Source: Cyclina sinensis (Eukaryota > Mollusca > Bivalvia > Venerida > Veneridae). Taken from it: DNA of 64,000 bases. The stretch spans positions 44,365,134 through 44,429,133 of the forward strand of contig JAAONU010000001.1 in assembly GCA_012932295.1 (NCBI GenBank), in the 5' to 3' direction. This document shows, one piece after another, positions 42,401-51,400 of the stretch; within the stretch, counting starts at the first letter, position 1, and each line of letters begins with the position of its first letter. Below the pieces are notes generated by a model, which made no database searches, was not told where the DNA came from, and saw only the letters and a list, made by a program, of their open reading frames with translations. Made by a program: the position numbers and the translations under genes.

Positions 42401-45400
42401 CAGGGGTGACAAAATGATAGGAGAGGAATTGTCCAGGATGGGAGAGGTATTGTTTGTGGTAACAAAAATCTGTCAAAGGAGCAAGGAATTGTTCGAGAAG
42501 GGAACTGTCCAGGATTCTAACTAAGCAGCATGGTTAGAATCTGATGATTACTGTCTCTCCAGTATTTACTACAAAACTGGATTGTGTGTGCACACTTTTA
42601 TAGTTAAAGGAGCCTGTATAATTCCTATGGCCCCTAACAAGACCCCTACCATGTATGAGTAATTATCAACTTTAAATGAGTAAAATCAATAATAATTCTC
42701 AAACGATTACCTTTTCTTAATGATAACTAAGTGGTTTACTTGTTAAGTAAGCAATCTTTTAACCACTCTAGCAAAGATAAAGGCCATTGGTTAACACTAC
42801 TAAGGGGAATTTAAGCTGAATGAGATAAAAATAAAATTGGTTTTACTTCCCCTTAAATGTATGAGATAAAAATAAAATTGGTTTTACTTCCCTAGAAATG
42901 TATGAGATACAGAAAAAATACATTTTACTTCCTTAAAATGTGTAAGATACAGATAAAATTTGTTTTACTTCCCCTAAAATGTATGAGATACTGATAAATT
43001 AGTTTAACTTCCCCTAAAATGTATGAGATACAAATAAAATTAGTTTAACTTCCCCTAAAATGTATGAGATAAAAATAGAATTAGTTTTACTTCCCTAAAA
43101 ATGTAAGAGATACAGATAAAATTAGTTTTACTTCCCTAAAATGTGTGAGATACAGATAAAATTAGTTTTACCTTAAAATGTATGAGATACAGATAAATTA
43201 GTTTTACTTGCCTAAAATGTGTGAGATTCAGATAAATTAGTTTTACTTCCCCTAAAATGTATGAGATACACACAATAATTGGTTTTATTTCCCTAAAAAT
43301 GTATGAGATACAGATAAAATTAGTTTTACTTCCCTAAAATGAATGAGATAGATATAAAAAATTAGTTTTACTTCCCCTAAAATGTGTGAGATACAGATAA
43401 AATTAGTTTTACTTCCCCTAAAATGTATAAAATACAGATGAAATTAGTTTTACTTCCCTAAAAATGTATGAGATACAGATAAAATTAGTTTTACTTCCCT
43501 AAAATGAATGAGATAGATATAAGATTAGTTTTACTTCCCTAAAATGTGTGAGATACAGATAAAACTAGAGCTATCACTAAATGTGATTAATACCCCCAAA
43601 ACACTGCTACAGAACAGAGGAAGTTATCAATTTAGTAACAGAATACTTCGTAAAAAAATTGAAAAAGAGTTATGGTTGTGGGCAATTAAAGATAGTTGTG
43701 GTTCTTGTACATTGCATTTCCTCTCATTGCGCTTGACCATTGTATGAAGTTGCATTGAATTCCAAAAAATATTTTTCAAGTTATTCTCCAGACAAAGAAA
43801 ACTAACAAAGGGCAGTAACTGTGCAAACAGTGAAGACAGAGTTATAGCTCTTGTACATTGCACATCCACTCAATGTGCTTGACCATTGTATGAAGTTGCA
43901 TTGAATTCCAACAAAGAGTTTCCAAATTATTTTCTGGAAAAGGAAATCAAAGGAAGGGCAACAACTCTGCAAATAGTGAAGATGGATTTATAGCTCTTAT
44001 ACAATTCACTTTCTCTCATTGTGCTTGATCATTAGATGAAGTTGCACTGAATTCCAACCAGTAGTTTGCAAGTTATGCTCCAAATAAAGAAAACAAACTA
44101 AGAGTAATAACTCTGCAAATAGTAAACATGGAGTTATGATTCTTGGACATTGCACTTCCTCTCATTGTGCTTGACCATTGTATGAAGTTGCACTGAATTC
44201 CAACCATTAGTTTGCAAGTTATGCTCCGGACAAGGGAAACCAATAAGGGCAATAACTCTGAAAATAGTAAAGACAGAGTTATGCTTTTTGGACACTGCAC
44301 TTCATCTCATTGTGACTGACCATTGTATGAAGTTGCACTGAATTCCAACCAGTAGTTTTCAAGCTATGCTCCATACAAAGGAAAACCAACAAAGGGCAAT
44401 AACTCTGCAAATAGTGAACATGGAGTTATGATTCTTGGATATTGCACTTCCTCTCATTGTGCTTGACCATTGTATAAAGTTGCACTGAATTCCAACCAGT
44501 AGTTTGCAAGTTTTTCTCCGGACAAGGAAAACCAATAAAGGGCAATAACTCTGAAAATAGTAAAGACAGAGTTATGATTTTTGGACACTGCACTTCATCT
44601 CATTGCGCTTGACTATTGTATGAAGTTGCATTGAATTCCAACCAGTACTTTTCAAGTTATGCTCCGGACAAGGTAAACCCTGACCGACCGCCCGACCGAC
44701 TGACCGACCAACCACCGGGTGACTCCTACATACCCCCCAAACTTCGTTTTCGGGGTATAATTACTTTTACTTCCCCTAAAATGTATGAAATACAGATATT
44801 TTCAGTTTTCCTCATAGTTTGCAAAGCTTAACTGAGAGTCCTTTTCTTTCCCTAGAAATGGTATATAACTAATATAAGTTACATAATTATAGATACTAGA
44901 TAAGTTTATTCTTCCCTTAAAACAAAGACCATGGTATTCTAGGTCTTTGCTAAGAAATATATTAGTTACTAGATTAGATACTAGTTATATTAGACACTAA
45001 ATTTGGAATTTATTCTCTTAGAAATATATTATTCAGATACAGATTCAGCTTTTCTTCCTGCAGAAATCTTTGATTGAAAACAGACAGATTCCAATTTACT
45101 TCCTTTTTCAAATTTATAATATTCAAATCTTCACATAGACTGCAAAAAAGGGCACTTCAGCATTTTCAATGCATGTTCTGTGCTGAACAAGTATTTTGAA
45201 GCCCACTCAATGACATAGCAAACTGCATGTTATAATTTTTCTCTGACTGCATTAAGTATCATAACTTTATTGACAGTAAGGGTTCATATTTACATGGACC
45301 CTAAATTACAGCAATTTTTGTCTGTCATACCAGTGAATGACGATAAGGAGATCAAGGCCAAACCAAATATATCTATAGGATTCTACACTAGAAATTTGTG

Positions 45401-48400
45401 GGTGAACTTGGGTTTAGCTTCCCCTTTAAGAAGTACTGAGCCCCACTGGGGATAAAACCTTGATCTACTGATTCATAGTCAAAGGCACTAACCATAAGGC
45501 CATTGAGAGTGAGCAATAGAAATTTGTATAATATGTTTTTGTATACTAGTAGTACATATATTTGAATATGGGTACCATAAAATGTTTTGTATACAGTTGC
45601 TGTTTGTGTCGTGAGTTATTTACATCTATCTTAAAGCCAAAACTGGAGCTAGAGTCTTGAAGTGGAGACTTTTTGATGATCCAGAGTATGAACTTCAGAA
45701 TTTGTAATATATGGCCCCAATTTCACTCAAAAAAGTCTAAGTATAAGCTAAGTAATTTACTCAACTGATTTCGCTTCTTTTTTTATATAAATGGTTGAAG
45801 GAGATTCCAATTTTAATTGTGTAAAAATCAAAATCACTAGACTGATACATTTTTTTTTCTGTAGAAAGTACTGATTTATACCATGAAATAAATCTGAGTT
45901 ACTACTTTTGAAGCTATTACTTGTTTTCTATTGCTATTATTTTCCGCATCCTATTGTAAGGGGAAACAACCTTTCTAACTTAAATAACCTTCACTTGTAA
46001 CAGTAACTGTCCTTGATTTACTCGAGGACAGGCAATGATACTAATATTATAGATACTAAATGTAATGATTTTCTCGTGGTAAGTTGTCTTAAAAATGTCT
46101 TTAATTTTCAAAATAAAAACCTGACATTCAGTTGTGAAAATAAAAACAAAATGGATGCAAAAATTACAACTTTTACCTGTTTGGTGCTAAGTTTGTCGGG
46201 GTACAGTACTGACAGTTATCAAAAGCACCAAAAGTTTCTTATTAAAGATCTAACAAAATAACAAATTGTTTATCAAATGTCTTTTTTACTAGTTATATTT
46301 TGCTAAATTCTAAACGCAAAAAAGTGTTACAATTCAGCTGCATGGAACTGGCCAGAGAATAACGCGTAAGATTTTTTAAAACTTTGAGTGAAGTACACAA
46401 TATTTCTGTTTAATGCTATTCACCACAGATACTCAATAAACAATAAGAAATAATTACTCTGTTAATTCTGAGTAAATAGCGAAAAATGCTTCAGAAGACA
46501 AGAATTAACAAAAAAAGTAAAATAAAACACTTTCTAGAACCATATAAAACAGTAAACACCATTTTTAGTTTTGTTAAGTACACATGTACAGCAAATTTAA
46601 GGACATGTATTCAAGATATATTTCACATTCTGTTTTTACCTAACATACTCAGTGTGTGACAATAAATGTTGTTATTCAGTATACAGAAGATATGCAAACA
46701 ATTTAAGAATTCCATGTTAACAAAATTTACATAATGTAAATGAAAGGACTCTTGCAATAAAGATAACAAACTAGAATACGGCCATTATATAGTCCAAGGT
46801 CACTCACCTTTCTATCTTCTCTGGATTACTGAAACTTTTTCTTCTTTTACCATCTTCCTGGATTCTTGGCAACTGAAAAACAAATTGGACACATGTAAGT
46901 TATAGCACATTATCAAAATACCACTACTGTCTGAAAGAATAGGGAAACAGGTAATTGACAATAAAACCTGTTTTCATCAGTGTTCAACCATACTGCAATT
47001 ATAGTGTCTTTGCTTTCAATTTCATTTGTCTCAGCCAAGAAGCAGGCAGGCATTTATTACATGAATAGTTATTAATTTAACCAATTTTGATATGTTGGAA
47101 CAAGAGTAGAGAGGGGCTTGAATCTTAGATCACCACTTAGTCTCGAAAACACCAAGTGAGCATCTCAGCTAAATGTTATGATATGCTTTCTGTTTACACA
47201 AAGACAACTTTCCAACCTCAACAAAAATGTCAGGTTCATGAAGATGAACAAATTAATAAAAAAAATACAGCAACAATTTTACAATGCCTTCTCTAACAAT
47301 GTATTAAAATTTACACTTCTTTAGAGTATAACCATAAATTGTCTTTCAAGTTTACTATTTTAGGGTGGACATATTTTGTTATCAGAAGTGAAAGTGTTGT
47401 CAAACAATCATAATTTATTTTTTATCAAGGCTAAATAATCTTCTAATTGACTTCCAACCTTGGCAAAATGCCAAACAGTTTTAAATTTCAAACAATTTGT
47501 ATAAGGAACTTCCTGCAGAATCATTTTTCATCAAAATTTTGAAAAATGTTGGGACACTATACAAGTGTACTTTTGTCTGTGTCGGCTTAAGTTTAGGCTG
47601 CATTTAAATCATTACAGTTTAGACCTTATAGTGATTCAAATATCTTCTATATTTGTTTGATTTCATCTGGCCCTGTAATTATTAATGTTTGAGCATGGTT
47701 CTTCACTGAGAATTAGTTTGAGCAAGGTGTAAAAGATATGAGTTTGAGAATGAGAAAGCTTTATAATCAAACGGCCTGGTTTCATTTGTTTTATATCTCT
47801 ATCTCCTTCAGTTTTATTGCAATTTGACATACTGGTAGTTAATATTTTTTGGTAACTAGATCCTTGAATCTTTGAAGGACCTGCAAACCTTTACCAAAAG
47901 TGCCAAGCAAATGAGTTTCATATATCAGCTGCACCAATCAAATTAAGCATTTTAGTTATTGTTGAAAAGCAATGTTTACTTGCCCACATTCATGCTTTGA
48001 ATATTTTCTTCTTAACTTTGACCACATGGAAATGATAAGTGAATAATGTCTCCAAGTAATGTTTTGTTTATCCAAAAAGTCATAACAATAAACATTAACT
48101 GTATGATGATATCAGAAAATAACAATATGATATTTACCTCAGCCTTTCCGCCTTCAGGTAAAAATTACATTTGTCAGGCCCAAAAACTGAGGTATTCATA
48201 TCATCATCATAAAATAATAGAATAATATTTGCTCAGGTCATTCTCAGCATATAGTGGTTTACAATTTTTTAAAGTAACAACTGAGTTAGCTTTAAAGCGA
48301 ATGACTCACAGAAGGGCCGACGATGAAAAAAAAGAAAACGTTCTTACATCTTGAAATTTTTGCTGCAATTGTGAAGAACATATTTAAACTAAGTTACTGA

Positions 48401-51400
48401 TTCATTTTTTGATACAGAAAAATATCAAAATATAAAGTTTTACACACTTTTATTGGTAAAACATTTACCCCGTTAGTCACGGGGTAGATACTTTAGTTAT
48501 GACATTATTTTTGACGCATCCTAACAAGTAGGCGCTGTGGCTCAGTGATCTAGATCGTCGCTCTATATTTTACTGACTGAAAGGTCGTGGGTTCGAATCC
48601 TGGTTAAGTCAAAACTTTTTTTTTCAGTTTTCATGGTGTATAGAAGCATAATATTATGTTTTTTCCATAGTTTATTAAATTCTCTTAAATTTTAAAGAAA
48701 AAAAAAATTTAGCAAAATTCTGTGAGTCAGTCGCTTTAAAAAGGTGACAGCTCTCATTTCTATCACAGGCAATGACTTTAATTCACATAGAAATTCATAT
48801 TTAATATGTATTTAAGCAATTGGTACATTATGAGACTTACAACAGACTCTAAGAACTGTTGTTGTTGTTGTTTTTTCATACAAAAAGGAATGCTTATAAA
48901 CTTCAAACCATTGTAAATTCTTCCAATATAGTAGGATTACATATATACCTTCAAACAACTGTCAATCTTTTTGTTAAAGGGATTTACAGGCAAAAGTGTT
49001 AGGCTTTCTTTCTCATTTCTTCAATCAATATACTATAAATGTGATCAAAATAAATACAATCTTCAGTCCCAGTAACAAAGAATTCCTCTTTTTAAATGAA
49101 AAACCGGGTAGTTTCCTAACTTGACCCACATGGGTCTAGGAAGAAAATTTAGATTTCGCGCTAAATTTCGCAGTGAATGATTGGATGGTTGGAAGTACCT
49201 GTCATGAGATCTACGGCAAAAAGTAACCAAAGAAAAACAATGTTTGGTTGTTTTTGTCATGTGACCTATTTAAAAATAACTCGGAGCATTTACATTTTAC
49301 TTTCTGTTAAAGAACATTCAATTATTTACATTCAAGCCCTGATTTCACTTTATTTTTGTGGACAAACATACTGGGAATTTAAAATTCTTCATATTGAACG
49401 TGATTTGAGTAAATAATATCAGTTTTAATTTTTGGGGCATTCATTTGCCTATGTTTCCCTTTAAAGGCGTCATCAAATAACTGCTATGTAACATTCAATT
49501 CATAATTATTATTTTCTTAAATATGTAAATTCAATTCATCACTTTTAAACAATCTTGCTGATGCAAATTATTTCACATTTAAAACAAGAACTGTCACTGT
49601 AAGATGACAATGCCCCCGAAAGTGGTGCTTTGACCTTTGAGCTGAGAACCACTCATTCAGAGGTCAGGGTCAAATAAATATAGGTCAGTGAGAAGGTCTT
49701 ATCCATAGGGGGTTGTGTCCAAATATGAAGTAAATCCACTTACTAATAAGAAGTTATGTGCAATGTTAAAGATTTTGGACAATTTTGGATCTTCAAAGTG
49801 AAGGTCATTCAAGGGTCAAGGTCAAACAAATATAGGTCAGTGTCCAAAGGTGTGTTGTGTTTAAGTATGAAGTATATCCACTTACTAATTTGGAAGTTAT
49901 GGCCAAATATTAGTTTTTGGACAATTGGATATTCAGGGGTCAAGGTCAAATAATTAAAGGTCAGTGAGAAGGTCTTGTCCAAAGGGGTGTTGTGTCCAAG
50001 TATGAAGTAAATCCACTTACCAATAAGGAAGTTATGGGCAATGTTAAAGGTTTTGGACAATTTTGGATCTTCAAGGTGAAGGTCATTCAGGGGTCAAGAT
50101 CAAACAAAATAGGTCAGTGGGAAGGTCTTGTCCAAAGGGGTGTTGTGTTCAAGTATGAAGTAAATCCACTTACTAATAAAGAAGTTATTGCCAATGTTAA
50201 AGTTTTTGGACAATTGGATCTTCAAGGTAAAAGTGAATCAGGGGTCAAGGTCAAATAAGTATAGGTAAGTGGAAAGGTCTTGTCCAAAGGGATGTTGTGT
50301 CCTAGTATGAAGTAAATCCACTTACTAATAAGAAAGTTATGGACAATGTTAAAATTTTCGGACAGACTGACGGACGGACGGACTGATGTCCAGCCAAAAT
50401 TGGATAGGGGGCCTTTTCTTTTATTATTTTATTTTGTTTAATAGAGGGACACTGGCCCCTTATTCTATTGTAATGAAATGAACTCTATTGTTCTCTTCTG
50501 TTATTTTTACAGTTAGATGGCCCCTTATTTATTTTCGGTAGTGCGGACTGACGGAATGACGGACGTACAGTTGAAAAACTATCCCTTCGGGGGCATAAAA
50601 ATGTCTGTTGTAAGTGAATGTCCAATGCTAATTGACCAACACTGACCAAATTGGTCAGTTATCACTTGACAGATTTGATTAAGATTTTAACCAGTTAGGG
50701 AAAATCATTTTCCCGCTAATTCATTACATTCAAGCTCTGGAAAAATATTTTTTTCCCTATACGTAATTTGTGCTGATTCTAAAAAATCATTTCCACTAAA
50801 GCCGAATATTTCATACATAAACAAGAGCCACCGCAAGCGGGGACCACGCTCCACTTTTTCTTATTTCCAAAGGCAAACACATCAGAGGAAGCACATTGTG
50901 TTGAAGGGATTTCAATTGAAACATCATTTAAAAAGATTATTATACATAACAAAGTTATGGCCACTTTTAGCAACATTAAGAAATTTGACCTTAAAGGTCA
51001 AGGTCAAGTTCAGTTTAACCTTCTTTGGACGTATTGCCTAAAAGGTAGTTATGTCCAAGCATGAACACACTACATCCATTAACAACAAAGATATAGTCAA
51101 GTTAAGTAATGTCAAGGTCATTTAAAGGTCAAGGTAATGCTTGAATTGTTCAACACGTTTGTTTTATTCTCAGTGTTGTTTTGTCCCTGTATAGATCAAA
51201 TCCATCCATAAATAACAAAAGTTCGGCTATTTTAGCAAAATGCAATAATTCCAACTTGACTGTTAAGGTCATTTAAAGGTTAAGGTCATACTTGAATAAT
51301 TTAACATGTAGGTTTTGTCATGAGCGTTGTTTTGTCCAAGTATTAATGAAAAAGAACTAAAAATGACGTTATGGCCAATATTAGCAAAATTCAATAATTT

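Larger units (their letters stand above)
36141..46807 (-). other. Large intron 2
   Basis: About 10.7 kb without a convincing exon. From 36.1 to 41.1 kb it is AT-rich with only a small repeat at 38.0 kb; after that it carries the elements and arrays listed separately at 41.2, 42.0, 42.8-44.8 and 45.3 kb. A single region of 'gataatcgatt' motifs (about 38,170 and 38,490) may be a decayed transposon. Confidence 0.5.

Noticed and set aside
48531..48610. Functional tRNA gene
   Set aside because: A and B boxes are good, but the acceptor stem does not pair and the anticodon arm is irregular; it sits inside an inverted-repeat element.
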